Below are positions 1-8,940 of a stretch of 64,000 nucleotides of DNA, one piece after another (the stretch's first letter is position 1; every line of letters begins with the position of its first letter). A program made the position numbers and the translations under genes. The stretch lies in contig NZ_JAESDI010000005.1 of assembly GCF_019249215.1 (NCBI RefSeq), forward strand, positions 62,001-126,000, given 5' to 3'. The notes under the pieces were generated by a model. The model ran no database searches and was not told the origin of the DNA. It saw only the letters and a list, made by a program, of their open reading frames with translations. Source of the DNA: Alteromonas lipotrueae (GTDB lineage: Bacteria; Pseudomonadota; Gammaproteobacteria; Enterobacterales; Alteromonadaceae).

Positions 1-1
1 A

Positions 2-346
2 GCTAGCATTCTGCAAAATGAATACAAACACCGCGTTGGCGATATGCCGCTTATTACTGTGTCTGATGTAGATGTAACACGAGATTTAGCCCACGCTAAA
101 ATATATGTGACTATCTATAACAGCACAGAAGAAGAAGGCAAAAGACAAATAAAACAGCTGGCCGAGTTTCAGCCGTTTATTCGTAGTATTTTGGCTAAGC
201 GTTTACGCATGCGCTCTGTGCCACATCTTCATTTCTTTGAAGATAAATCAATTATTGAAGGTATGCGCATTTCTAACTTGGTATCGCAAACCGTTGCGGC
301 AGATGACGCGAAGCGAGATACCGACGAGTCAGAAGAGAAGGAATAA
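2..346 (+). CDS. rbfA: Ribosome-binding factor A, 5' truncated
   Basis: The window opens inside this gene. The reading frame is open from base 2 (first residues ASILQNEYKHRVGD), so the ATG at 44 is internal, not the start. RbfA is a small KH-fold protein that binds the 30S subunit and helps mature the 5' end of 16S rRNA. The visible part has the family pattern of a TVSDVDVTRDLAHAKIYVT strand-helix core and ends in an acidic tail rich in D and E. The stop is followed directly by truB, as in many gammaproteobacteria (infB-rbfA-truB-rpsO). About 15-20 N-terminal residues are missing relative to the usual length of about 130. Confidence 0.93.
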   Translation, partial: ASILQNEYKHRVGDMPLITVSDVDVTRDLAHAKIYVTIYNSTEEEGKRQIKQLAEFQPFIRSILAKRLRMRSVPHLHFFEDKSIIEGMRISNLVSQTVAADDAKRDTDESEEKE

Positions 347-1321
347 ATGGCAAGGCGTCGTAAAGGCCGTGATATTAACGGCATAGTATTGCTAGATAAG
401 CCATTAGGCGGTTCTTCAAACCAACTTCTTCAAAAGGTACGTTGGTTGTTCAAAGCTTCAAAAGGGGGGCATACAGGCGCGCTAGACCCTTTAGCCAGCG
501 GTATGCTGCCTTTATGTTTAGGCGAAGCTACTAAGTTTTCGCAATTCTTATTAGATGCGGAGAAAACCTATGAAGTGACCGCAACGCTAGGTATTCGCAC
601 CAGCACTTCTGATGCAGACGGTGAAGTCGTTGAAGAAAAGCCGGTGACGGTAGATGAAGCGACGGTTCGAAACACATGTTTGCAATTTTTAGGCAAAAGC
701 AAACAAGTGCCTTCTATGTTTTCGGCGCTAAAACACCAAGGCAAGCCTCTTTATCATTATGCTCGTCAGGGAATAACGGTTGAGCGTGAAGCGAGAGATA
801 TTGAAATATTCGAGCTTGAAGTTACTCGTATTGCGCTACCAGAAGTAGATATGCGCGTTAAATGCAGTAAAGGAACCTACATTCGTTCGTTAGTTGACGA
901 TATTGGTCAAATTCTTGAGTGCGGCGCTTATGTAACACGTTTGCATCGCACTGAAGTAGCCGATTATCCAACCGATAAAATGGTGTCTCTTGATACGCTA
1001 ATTGCGACTCAAGAAGCACTAGATGAGGGTGACTTTGCAGCACTAGATGCATTTATGATCCCCATGGATACCGCAGTAAGTAGACTGCCTCTGGTTTGTA
1101 TTAACGATGATGAAAAACATCGTTTCGACAACGGTCAAAGTATTAAAGGCACGTGCAACGAAGCGTTAGTCGTCGGTCAGCCTTACCGGGTTTACTTCGG
1201 TGAAGACGAACAAGGTTTGTTTTTAGGCGTAGGTGAAGGCGTACAAGATCCAAAAGACCAAGTTGGGTCTAATGGCGATATTTTTGTCAATCCGAAAAGA
1301 CGGGTTGTGTACAACCAATAA
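347..1321 (+). CDS. truB: tRNA pseudouridine(55) synthase TruB
   Basis: TruB isomerises U55 in the T-loop of elongator tRNAs to pseudouridine. The N-terminal catalytic domain shows the family block [15 protein letters not shown] near residues 41-55, whose Asp is the catalytic nucleophile. It is followed by the KGTYIRSL motif (about 173-180) of the tRNA-binding/catalytic cleft. The 324-residue length is normal, and a C-terminal PUA-like region occupies roughly 250-310. The ATG begins on the base after the rbfA stop, so the two genes are co-transcribed and probably translationally coupled. Family assignment is secure. Confidence 0.96.
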   Translation: MARRRKGRDINGIVLLDKPLGGSSNQLLQKVRWLFKASKGGHTGALDPLASGMLPLCLGEATKFSQFLLDAEKTYEVTATLGIRTSTSDADGEVVEEKPVTVDEATVRNTCLQFLGKSKQVPSMFSALKHQGKPLYHYARQGITVEREARDIEIFELEVTRIALPEVDMRVKCSKGTYIRSLVDDIGQILECGAYVTRLHRTEVADYPTDKMVSLDTLIATQEALDEGDFAALDAFMIPMDTAVSRLPLVCINDDEKHRFDNGQSIKGTCNEALVVGQPYRVYFGEDEQGLFLGVGEGVQDPKDQVGSNGDIFVNPKRRVVYNQ

Positions 1322-1336
1322 AGTTTACACTTTCCC

Positions 1337-1364
1337 TTGCTAACTCGCGCGCTGTCATTATAAT
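1337..1364 (+). promoter_or_regulatory. Candidate sigma-70 promoter of rpsO
   Basis: A TTGCTA -35 box (1337-1342) and a perfect TATAAT -10 box (1359-1364) are separated by 16 bp in the truB-rpsO gap. A separate rpsO promoter after truB is known in E. coli, which supports this reading. Confidence 0.55.
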
Positions 1365-1377
1365 ACGCGCTTCATTC

Positions 1378-1406
1378 CGTCTGGCTGAATTAGTGATCGG
1401 CCGGAC
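1378..1406 (+). promoter_or_regulatory. Stem-loop in the rpsO leader, possible S15 autoregulatory element
   Basis: GTCTGGC (1379-1385) pairs with GCCGGAC (1400-1406), allowing one G-U pair, in the leader just before the rpsO ribosome-binding site (TTTAGGAGAATGTT). In several bacteria S15 represses its own translation by binding a structured leader. Here only the stem is visible; the regulatory role is inferred from the family. Confidence 0.35.
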
Positions 1407-1424
1407 ATAATTTAGGAGAATGTT

Positions 1425-1694
1425 ATGTCACTAACTAAAGACGAAACTGCAACAATCATTGCTGATTATGGCGTAAAAGAAGGTGATACTGGTTCACCTG
1501 AAGTTCAAGTTGCGTTGTTAACTCACAACATCAACAAGCTTCAAGGCCATTTTGCTGATCATAAGAAAGACCACCACTCACGTCGCGGTCTTCTACGTAT
1601 GGTTAGCCAGCGTCGTAAGCTTCTAGACTACCTTAAAGGCAAGAACGCTGAGCGTTATCTTGACCTAATTAAGCGTCTTGGCCTACGTCGATAA
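1425..1694 (+). CDS. rpsO: 30S ribosomal protein S15
   Basis: S15 binds the central domain of 16S rRNA early in 30S assembly. At 89 residues the length is exactly that of the family. It shows the diagnostic helices [17 protein letters not shown] (about 21-37) and [21 protein letters not shown] (about 50-70; conserved rRNA-binding HHSRRGL). A strong Shine-Dalgarno (TTAGGAGAA) lies 5-6 bases before the ATG. It has its own promoter and leader and is followed by an intrinsic terminator, so it can be expressed independently of rbfA-truB. Confidence 0.98.
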   Translation: MSLTKDETATIIADYGVKEGDTGSPEVQVALLTHNINKLQGHFADHKKDHHSRRGLLRMVSQRRKLLDYLKGKNAERYLDLIKRLGLRR

Positions 1695-1710
1695 GCTTAA
1701 GTTTTTAATG

Positions 1711-1737
1711 AAAAAAGCACCCTAGGGTGCTTTTTTT
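1711..1737 (+). terminator. Intrinsic terminator after rpsO
   Basis: A 14-base perfect palindrome GCACCCTAGGGTGC (1717-1730) is flanked by an A-run and a run of seven T, forming a Rho-independent terminator 16 bases after the rpsO stop. Confidence 0.92.
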
Positions 1738-1833
1738 ATGTCTGTAAAACGTTGCCCCCATAGTAAATGTTGCGTATGTTTAGTATTGGTAATGCTTTAA
1801 GCATATGGAAATTACTGATAATAAGAGGGATGT

Positions 1834-3054
1834 ATGTCATCAAATATTGATTACTCAACGTATTCACTGGAAGAATTGAAGCAAGCTCGCGCCGCTATTG
1901 ACGATATTGAGCACCCTGAACGGGCGCAAGAGTTGGAAGAGCGAATCGCGCAGTTAGAATTACCAGAGAATTCATCTACAGAAGCTCCATCTACAGGAGC
2001 TTCCTCCACAGTATCGACCGCAAGTGTTTTAAGAAAGGGTAAGGTTTCCTTTCATGGTAAAGCGTCAGAATTCTTTTCTATTTGGATTGTGAATTTATTG
2101 CTCACTATTGTGACATTAGGTATTTATTCTGCGTGGGCAAAAGTAAGAACCAACCGATACTTTTATGGAAATACCGAGATTGATGGTCATCGGTTTTCTT
2201 ATCTAGCGAATCCTTTACAAATTTTAAAAGGCCGTATTATTGCGGTGTGTTTATTTGCTAGTTACTTTATTTTAAGCGCAATAAGCCCTATTGCGGGTGC
2301 GTTTATGGTGTTGGCCTTAATGCTATTCACGCCCTTTATGATAGTACTAGGTCAACGTTTCAGTATGCGTATGACAGGGTATCGAAATGTTCGATTTAAA
2401 TTCAATGGCGGCTTTGGTGACGCGTTTGTAGTTTTCGTGGTGTTGCCATTCGTTAGCTTATTTACCATGTACTTGATGTTGCCGTGGGCGCTTAAGAAGA
2501 TAGACGAATACCTCGTTGACGAATCAGCCTTCGGTGACAGTAGTTTTACCACCAAATTGAGCACGGGATCTTATTACGTTGCCTCACTCGGCGCTGTGGG
2601 CATTGTGGTGGCTGTGTTTTTGGTAGGTGCAAGTATAATGGGATTTGGCTTTACTAGTCTTATTCAAACACTAGAAAACGGTGCTCCTTTGGTGATGTTC
2701 ACTTTGTTCGCCATGTATCTTATTGCCTATGCTATTTCATCTAGCTTTTATACCGCGCTTATCCGCAATCATATTTATGAAAGTAGTGAAATACCAAACG
2801 TGGCGCAATTCAAGTCCAATGTGGGTGTATTGCCGTTGGTATGGCTTAGAACAACCAACGTTATCGCTATCGTTCTTTCCTTAGGCTTTGCTATTCCCTG
2901 GGCGAAAATTCGCAGTGCTCATTTCTTTGCTAATGCCACTGAGGTCACTGTGTTATCAGGTATTGATAGCGTTACGTCCGTTAACACCGGTTCTGTGGGC
3001 GCGACAGCTGAAGAAGCGGCTACGTTGTTCGATGTTGATGTCGCATTAGGCTAG
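1834..3054 (+). CDS. DUF898 (YjgN-like) membrane protein
   Basis: Polytopic inner-membrane protein of 406 residues. Residues 1-65 are hydrophilic: an acidic helix followed by a Ser/Thr-rich linker. From residue 70 a motif GKASEFFSIWIVNLLLTIVT starts the DUF898 domain, followed by GIYSAWAKVRTNRYFYGNTE; a related motif (about 340-370, LGFAIPWAKIRSAHFFA) recurs near the C-terminus. Six or more hydrophobic segments are visible. The family (E. coli YjgN) has no established biochemical role. The next gene, an M48 protease, starts 5 bases after the stop, so the two form an operon and may act together in membrane protein quality control. That role is inference. Confidence 0.82.
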   Translation: MSSNIDYSTYSLEELKQARAAIDDIEHPERAQELEERIAQLELPENSSTEAPSTGASSTVSTASVLRKGKVSFHGKASEFFSIWIVNLLLTIVTLGIYSAWAKVRTNRYFYGNTEIDGHRFSYLANPLQILKGRIIAVCLFASYFILSAISPIAGAFMVLALMLFTPFMIVLGQRFSMRMTGYRNVRFKFNGGFGDAFVVFVVLPFVSLFTMYLMLPWALKKIDEYLVDESAFGDSSFTTKLSTGSYYVASLGAVGIVVAVFLVGASIMGFGFTSLIQTLENGAPLVMFTLFAMYLIAYAISSSFYTALIRNHIYESSEIPNVAQFKSNVGVLPLVWLRTTNVIAIVLSLGFAIPWAKIRSAHFFANATEVTVLSGIDSVTSVNTGSVGATAEEAATLFDVDVALG

Positions 3055-3058
3055 CCTA

Positions 3059-4192
3059 GTGATACCCGGGCAGTTATATCAATCAAAAGATTCAGCGGTA
3101 ACATCAGTTATCGCGAATATTGAAAAAAATACATTGATCATTCGTTTATTAAATGGTGACAAGCGTGTTAAGGATGAGCAATGTGTGACAACAAGCCGTC
3201 TAGAAATAGACGCGAGCGATATTGCTGACAGTGGTGAAAGTGCCGGCGTTGGCAGAAGTGAAAGCACTGAGCCGCTGAGGTTTCAGCAATTTGAAGTCAA
3301 TGCGAAGTCGAAGCTGGGTAATTTACCTCGAGAAATTACTCTACCTAACGACCGCTTACTGGTTTGCTCTCCATCGCCCCTGTTAGATCAGTGGTTAGAT
3401 GGTGGGGCAGGTAGTCGTATCTCTCAAATGGAAACTAAAAAGCCTTGGCTAATTGCGAGTGTTTTATTAGTACCACTTTTACTCTATGTTATTTTCGTAC
3501 AAGGCATGCCATGGGCGGCCGTTAAATTTGCTAACCAGATACCATACTCTATTAAATCCGTAGCTTCACAGCATACGTTGAGCGCATTAGATTATTCAAT
3601 GTTGGAGCCTAGCACGCTACCTGATTTGCAACGTGAGCAGTTAATGATGGGCTTTGACACTGTTGTAAAGCAAGTTAGCGGACTCGGTATCGAAAGTAAT
3701 ATTCGGGTTCACTTTAGATATTCCGATTTGATTGGACCCAATGCCTTTGCGTTACCTGACGGCACCATAGTGTTTACCGATGACTTGGTAACACTGGTAG
3801 ATGGCGACCAAGCATTACTTGATGCTATTTTGTTACACGAAATTGGCCATGTGGCACAAAACCATTCCATGCAATTGATAGCCGAGTCTTTATTTGCAAC
3901 TCTAGCGATAAGTTACTTTTTCGGTGATTTAAGCGGAGCAATTGAGTCTTTTATGGGAATAGGCTCTAGTGTTGTGCAAAACCAGTACTCACAAAAGCAT
4001 GAATGGCAGGCTGACAACTTTGCTATTTCACAATTAAAATTAATGCAACGCGATCCCGCTGACTTTGCAGACGTAATGCGTAAATTATCGAACGACAGTG
4101 AGCAGCAGGGCTCTGAAAATAGTTGGTTTCAATCTCACCCCTCAACAAAAGCACGTATAGAGAATGCTGAAAGCGCATCTTACAATGACTGA
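3059..4192 (+). CDS. Membrane-anchored M48 family metallopeptidase
   Basis: Zinc protease of the Ste24/HtpX/BepA clan. The zinc site HEIGH is at about 260-264, with the downstream Glu ligand in HEWQADNFA (about 315). A single membrane helix at about 129-147 separates a cytoplasmic-looking N-terminal domain from the protease domain, which would lie in the periplasm. The start is a GTG 5 bases after the DUF898 gene stop; no better ATG exists before residue 124, and the upstream spacing implies coupling. The 377-residue length fits this DUF898-associated group. Substrate unknown; envelope protein turnover is a family-level inference. Confidence 0.85.
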   Translation: MIPGQLYQSKDSAVTSVIANIEKNTLIIRLLNGDKRVKDEQCVTTSRLEIDASDIADSGESAGVGRSESTEPLRFQQFEVNAKSKLGNLPREITLPNDRLLVCSPSPLLDQWLDGGAGSRISQMETKKPWLIASVLLVPLLLYVIFVQGMPWAAVKFANQIPYSIKSVASQHTLSALDYSMLEPSTLPDLQREQLMMGFDTVVKQVSGLGIESNIRVHFRYSDLIGPNAFALPDGTIVFTDDLVTLVDGDQALLDAILLHEIGHVAQNHSMQLIAESLFATLAISYFFGDLSGAIESFMGIGSSVVQNQYSQKHEWQADNFAISQLKLMQRDPADFADVMRKLSNDSEQQGSENSWFQSHPSTKARIENAESASYND

Positions 4193-4253
4193 TGGGTATC
4201 AGATAACCTAGAGTTAATGCCTACGTTTACAAAGGCCTAGCGAGGGTTTTTAC

Positions 4254-5168
4254 CTAGATTTTGGCGTGTCTGTCTGTGTGGAATATAGTACGATTTCTGC
4301 CTTCGCCTTTAGCACGGTAAAGCGCATCATCGGCTTCTTTAATTAATGTTTCTACTTGTAAAACAGTGTTATGTTGCGGCATGGGTATTTGCGTCACGCC
4401 AATACTCACCGTAATGTTATCTGCTCGCGAGTAACGTAATTCTGCAATCCTTTCATGCAAATACTTACAATAGAGTCGGGCATTATCCTGGGTTGAGTTA
4501 TATAGCACTATCAGAAACTCTTCGCCGCCCCAACGGGCAACAACATCGGTTTTTCGTGTGGCCGTTTTCAACGTATGTGAAAGTACACCAATAACCTCAT
4601 CTCCTATATCGTGTCCGTGTTTGTCATTAATATTTTTAAAAAAATCAATATCAATAAGTAAAAAAGACACAGGAACAAACTTTCGGTTTACCTGATCGAG
4701 TAGCTTACGAATATCAGCAGAGGCAGCACGACGATTGAGTAAATTAGTAAGCGGATCGAGACGGGAGAGTAATGTGAGCTCGTCGGTTTTTAATTCCAAG
4801 CTGTCTCTCACTTCTATTAGCTCTTGATAGAGCTTGTCGCGACTCTTCGCTGTGTGCATAGACCAATAGAGTTGCTCACCATGCAGTATAACATTAGCCA
4901 ATATTGGTATTCGTTCATGCTGCGCAGTAATGACAGTTAATTGAAGTTCCGAAAACCTACCCGAATCGAGCAAAGAAGGTCTCACATAGCTTTCAAAAAA
5001 AATTAAACTCGCCCGCGAAATAATGTTGGAAACGTTACTATCCGTAACGCCTTCGCGAGAATAACCAAGCAGGTCCAAAGCATCTTTGTTGCAAAAATTA
5101 ATATTCCCGGAGCCTAAATCAGAGACTAAAAGTAAACTAGGAAAAAGGTCGAGCTTATCGTCCTTCAA
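4254..5168 (-). CDS. PAS-GGDEF diguanylate cyclase coupled to an RsbQ-like hydrolase
   Basis: Predicted to make c-di-GMP from two GTP. Counting from the TTG at 5168, a PAS-like sensor domain spans about 5-110, a helical linker about 106-136, and the GGDEF domain about 137-300 with a canonical GGEEF at about 214-218. Five residues upstream is RKTD, an intact inhibitory I-site (RxxD). No membrane helix is present, so it is cytosolic. The start is ambiguous: the frame continues upstream to a TTG at 5225, but the TTG at 5168 overlaps the hydrolase stop as TTGA, the usual coupled arrangement, and was preferred. Pairing with the hydrolase mirrors RsbQ-RsbP, in which RsbP is also a PAS protein. Confidence 0.86.
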   Translation of the reverse strand: MKDDKLDLFPSLLLVSDLGSGNINFCNKDALDLLGYSREGVTDSNVSNIISRASLIFFESYVRPSLLDSGRFSELQLTVITAQHERIPILANVILHGEQLYWSMHTAKSRDKLYQELIEVRDSLELKTDELTLLSRLDPLTNLLNRRAASADIRKLLDQVNRKFVPVSFLLIDIDFFKNINDKHGHDIGDEVIGVLSHTLKTATRKTDVVARWGGEEFLIVLYNSTQDNARLYCKYLHERIAELRYSRADNITVSIGVTQIPMPQHNTVLQVETLIKEADDALYRAKGEGRNRTIFHTDRHAKI

Positions 5169-5980
5169 GGTACGAAAGACTCTATTTTTTCTGCAATAGT
5201 TGCGGGGTTTGTCATATGCAAACAATGACCGTGAGCATCGATAACTTCAAGCGATGATAAGGGCGTATTTTCATGCATATATTTCCCGACTTCTACTGAC
5301 GCTAATGAGTCGCTGCTACTTTGTAAAATGAGTGAAGGGAAAGCAATGGTTGGAAGAATATTTCTATAATCAGAAAAGAAAGTAGCTTTAGCAAAAGGTT
5401 TTGCATATTTGGGGTCGGTGGAACAAAAGCTGCTTTCAAGCTCTTTCACTAAACCGGGATCGTTCTCTCCCCCCATCACCAATGGCGCAAGGTAACTCGC
5501 CCACCCAATATAATTTTTGTCCATTAAGTTAATAAGCTCTGCCAAGTCTGCTTCTTCGAAACCGCCGAAATAATCCGGTGGTAGATTCAAGAAACATGGA
5601 GAGGGGCATACTAATACGAAGCTTGAAAAATACTGCGGGGCAGAAATTGAAGCAAGATAACCAATAATACCGCTTACCGAGTGGCCTATAAATGTCACTT
5701 CAGTTAACTCAAGTGCTTCACAAATATCGACGACATCTTGTGCATATCCTTCTAACGCTTCATACCGTGTTTTATCAAAAGCACTGACATTAGATTTTCC
5801 GCAACCTACATAGTCAAAAAGCACAATTTTGTACTTTTGCTCAAGATAGGGGCTAAGGTATTTCCACATGTTTTGGTCACAGCCAAACCCATGTGCAAGC
5901 ATAAGCGTCTTTGTCCCTGAACCAATAATTTTTACGTTATTGTTGTCGATTATATGACTAGCGTTGGATTGGTGAATCAT
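5165..5980 (-). CDS. RsbQ-like alpha/beta hydrolase (sensor-module hydrolase)
   Basis: Closely resembles Bacillus RsbQ and the plant D14/KAI2 receptors: GFGCDQNMW, FDYVGCGKS, KNYIGWASYLAP and LESSFCSTDP all match the RsbQ pattern. The triad is Ser101 (GHSVSG), Asp224 (SSSDS) and His252 (GHC), each offset five residues from RsbQ Ser96/Asp219/His247. The length of 271 matches. RsbQ activates the PAS phosphatase RsbP, supposedly by delivering a small hydrophobic molecule. Here the coupled partner is a PAS-GGDEF protein, so the product or ligand probably tunes c-di-GMP synthesis. Enzyme family is secure; ligand unknown. Confidence 0.9.
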   Translation of the reverse strand: MIHQSNASHIIDNNNVKIIGSGTKTLMLAHGFGCDQNMWKYLSPYLEQKYKIVLFDYVGCGKSNVSAFDKTRYEALEGYAQDVVDICEALELTEVTFIGHSVSGIIGYLASISAPQYFSSFVLVCPSPCFLNLPPDYFGGFEEADLAELINLMDKNYIGWASYLAPLVMGGENDPGLVKELESSFCSTDPKYAKPFAKATFFSDYRNILPTIAFPSLILQSSSDSLASVEVGKYMHENTPLSSLEVIDAHGHCLHMTNPATIAEKIESFVP

Positions 5981-6113
5981 TGTTGCAGCCTGTTCTTACT
6001 CGAGCAAAAAAATAGCCTGAAAATAGCAATACACAAGGCTACCCACGGATATAATGTTTATAGCATCGAAGAGAGGCAGATTATATGCTACTTATGGTCA
6101 ATAAATTCAGCGC

Positions 6114-6139
6114 AAAAAAAGGAGCCATTTAGCTCCTTT
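6114..6139 (-). terminator. Intrinsic terminator of the coiled-coil membrane protein gene
   Basis: On the minus strand AAAGGAGC and GCTCCTTT form an 8-bp stem (6118-6139) with a 6-base loop, followed by a T-run. It lies about 30 bases past the stop of the upstream minus-strand gene. Confidence 0.85.
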
Positions 6140-6167
6140 AACGATTTATACACGTTTAAAATTAAGA

Positions 6168-6992
6168 TTAGCCTTCCGATACGCTCGCAGTTGAAGAGGG
6201 CGCCGAGTTTGTAGCGCTCGTTGTGCTTCGAGAAACTACTTTGGTGGCTATCTCTCTTAGTTCATTTTCAAGGCTAGTAATGCGCCCAGAAAGAGAGCTG
6301 TTACGCTGCTCTAATACTGATAATTTGTCTGACAAATTCCGAACTTGTTGTTCACTGCTGCGTTTATCACCAGAGACTTGTTCTAATTGAACGTTAAAGG
6401 CAAGAATTTCGTCAGCCAATGAAGCCAGTTGATTTTTCACCGAGCCAACTTGGCCCTGCTGGCTAGTCACATCATCGGCAACCTTCTTAATATTGCCCTG
6501 AAGCGCAGTTTGAACGTTACCAACTCTATCACCTAGGTCAGCAATTTCTTTTTGATTTCGGCGCCAGGCTGAAGCCCAAAGTTTGTCCATCTGCTCCCAC
6601 AAATCATTGGTTTTACTGGCTAACTCATTAACTTTAACTTGCAAAGCCACGGTGGATTCGCCCATTTCTTCACCCGTGGCAGAAAGCTTTTTCTCTAATT
6701 CAAAAATGCGCTTTTCAGCGAGAGAAGCCACCATTTTTTGCTGTTCTACCAATGTGTACAGGTAGTAACATCCGCCACAGGCACCAAGGGCAATAAGTGC
6801 GATTAGGAATACCCAGAGGCCATTACCGCCGCCACTGCTATTCTCAGGGGCTTTGGGGGAGGGGCTGGAAGGCGATGAGGAATTCGAAGATGCCTTGGTT
6901 GGCGAAGGCTGACGCTTTTTTTGATAATCGCGACGATCTTCATCATCTAAGCGAATAGTTGGAAAATCATCGTTGTTCGAATTATTTGCCAT
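6168..6992 (-). CDS. Single-pass membrane protein with long coiled coil, function unknown
   Basis: No family recognised with confidence. The 274-residue protein has three visible parts. A charged, then Ser/Pro-rich N-terminus (about 1-55, many S and P) is followed by one membrane helix (about 59-80, LWVFLIALIALGACGGCYYL). A long heptad-rich coiled coil occupies about 85-250, with Leu/Val spacing and repeated LEQ/LEN-type motifs, and a Ser/Thr-rich tail ends in SVSEG. Topology is probably N-in with a periplasmic coiled coil. It stands alone with its own terminator. The pattern recalls cell-envelope or division-associated coiled-coil proteins, but no specific role is supported. Confidence 0.7.
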   Translation of the reverse strand: MANNSNNDDFPTIRLDDEDRRDYQKKRQPSPTKASSNSSSPSSPSPKAPENSSGGGNGLWVFLIALIALGACGGCYYLYTLVEQQKMVASLAEKRIFELEKKLSATGEEMGESTVALQVKVNELASKTNDLWEQMDKLWASAWRRNQKEIADLGDRVGNVQTALQGNIKKVADDVTSQQGQVGSVKNQLASLADEILAFNVQLEQVSGDKRSSEQQVRNLSDKLSVLEQRNSSLSGRITSLENELREIATKVVSRSTTSATNSAPSSTASVSEG

Positions 6993-7129
6993 AAGTTCTC
7001 TATTTTATCTCGTTTAAGCATTGGGTTAACTGCAACCTACCTCGTTGTAGGCGCAGCAACCGAAAATATAATTAATCGCGCACAATAACATCGATATTAT
7101 ATTGAATTAATTATAAATACCAATGGCGA

Positions 7130-8686
7130 TTACGTATCATTATCAAACCATTCTACACGATACAAATCGCGGCGGCGATCTAGATAATTCCTCACGGAGC
7201 CCTCATTTTGAAGCTTAGTGAGTTTATCTAAATCTAGGTCCACGATTAGCGTCATTTCAGTGTTTGGGGTAGTTTCAGACACAATAGCATCATGGGGGAA
7301 TGCAAAATCGCTAGGTGAAAAAACCGCAGTTTGACCGTATTGAATATCAACGTTGTCTACTTTGGGTAAGTTACCCACGCTGCCAGCTATGGCCACATAA
7401 CATTCGTTTTCAATCGCGCGGGCTTGTGCACAACGTCTAACGCGTAAATAGCCGTTCTTAGTATCTGTCCAAAAAGGAACGAACAGAATTTGCATCTCTT
7501 GTTCAGACAGTAACCGCGCAAGTTCAGGAAATTCCACGTCGTAACATATCAGTACTCCGATTTTTCCGAAATCGGTATCGAATACTTTAAGGCTATTGCC
7601 GCCTTTCATTATCCAATCTTTCTTCTCGTGTGGGGTAAGGTGTAATTTGTACTGACTCTCTATAGTGCCATCGCGCTTACAGATATAACTCACGTTATAC
7701 AGTTCGTCTTCTTCTACCACTGGCATGGAGCCAGCAATAATAGTGATGTTGTAAGACACAGCAAGATGCGAAATGGAGGTAAGAATCTCGTCGGTATAAG
7801 TGGCCAAGTGCCATATTGCATCTATCGAAGTATCAGACGGACTTAGCCCCATTAATGGCGCGTTGAAAAACTCAGGAAACAATGCCACATCGCAGGAATA
7901 ATCCGATAACGCGTCTACGAAATATTCAACTTGTTGAAGGAGTTCTTCCACATTATTGAAGTAACGCATTTGCCACTGAATACAACCGATACGCGCGCTC
8001 GATTTACGGCCAGTAATAAGTGACGGATTATTCGGCTCATAATAGATATTGTGCCATTGCAGTAACGTTGCATAGCCTTTGGACGCTTCGTCCTCGGGCA
8101 AATAGGCACTGAGAACCTGTTTTACCTCAAAACCATTAGACAGCTGAAAAGTAAGGATAGGATCGTATATGTCTTTAGATTTTACCTGTTCAATGTATTC
8201 ATAGGGTGACAGTTCTTTTGCGTAATTCTTATAAGTAGGAATACGCCCGCCAGCCATAATTGACTTCAAGTTCAGGTTTCTACATAACTCTTTGCGCGCT
8301 TCGTACAACCGTCGACCTAGTCTTAGCCCTCGATAGTCGGGACAAACGATGACTTCAACGCCATACAACACATCACCGTTTGGATCGTGGGTAGTAAGAT
8401 AGGCATCGCCAGTAATTTCATCGTAACTGTGTTTGTCGCCGAATTGGTCGTAATCCACAATGACAGAGATAGCAAAGGCCACCACCTTGCCTTTGTCTTC
8501 AATACAAATTTGACCTTCAGGGAATGTGGTTACTTGCGCCTTGAAGTTGTTATAAGGCCAAGCCCCCCCAACGTTTGCATACACGTTGTCCATTAATGAT
8601 TTAACGTCGTTGTAATCGTCTAAGCGCAAGTTACGTAGCGCTAGATGATGTTCGGTTTCTTCAATGACTGTTTGATCCTGACTCAT
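7130..8686 (-). CDS. GNAT acetyltransferase fused to a nitrilase-family amidohydrolase
   Basis: Two-domain protein of 518 residues. Residues 15-190 form a GNAT acetyltransferase fold, with the acetyl-CoA loop near YRGLRLGRRLYEAR (118-131). Residues 230-505 form a carbon-nitrogen hydrolase domain with the Glu-Lys-Cys triad Glu272 (LFPEFF), Lys347 (YKLHLTP) and Cys381 (LICYDVEFPE). The hydrolase should split amide or nitrile C-N bonds; the GNAT domain should acetylate an amine. Such fusions are known in proteobacteria and fungi, but their substrate is not established. The gene is monocistronic. Fusion in one polypeptide suggests that one domain modifies what the other releases. Confidence 0.88.
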   Translation of the reverse strand: MSQDQTVIEETEHHLALRNLRLDDYNDVKSLMDNVYANVGGAWPYNNFKAQVTTFPEGQICIEDKGKVVAFAISVIVDYDQFGDKHSYDEITGDAYLTTHDPNGDVLYGVEVIVCPDYRGLRLGRRLYEARKELCRNLNLKSIMAGGRIPTYKNYAKELSPYEYIEQVKSKDIYDPILTFQLSNGFEVKQVLSAYLPEDEASKGYATLLQWHNIYYEPNNPSLITGRKSSARIGCIQWQMRYFNNVEELLQQVEYFVDALSDYSCDVALFPEFFNAPLMGLSPSDTSIDAIWHLATYTDEILTSISHLAVSYNITIIAGSMPVVEEDELYNVSYICKRDGTIESQYKLHLTPHEKKDWIMKGGNSLKVFDTDFGKIGVLICYDVEFPELARLLSEQEMQILFVPFWTDTKNGYLRVRRCAQARAIENECYVAIAGSVGNLPKVDNVDIQYGQTAVFSPSDFAFPHDAIVSETTPNTEMTLIVDLDLDKLTKLQNEGSVRNYLDRRRDLYRVEWFDNDT

Positions 8687-8940
8687 GCCTTTACCACCAG
8701 TGGTTGTTTTTCATATTTGAGCATAATTATTTCCGTGGGGCTAACGGTATTAATTCTTGTTTGACCAAGCTTTTGAAGCAAGTTTTATTCCCATTAAAAC
8801 CAATGCTTTACAACTAGAGGGATTGGGTCTTTCACAATTGTTCGTAAACTGTGCATTTATCGCTTGCTGCACCGGTCACTTAGGCGTATAAACCCGCATC
8901 CGTTTACGCGCGCCACTGCTGCGCCAAGCCAGAATCAATC

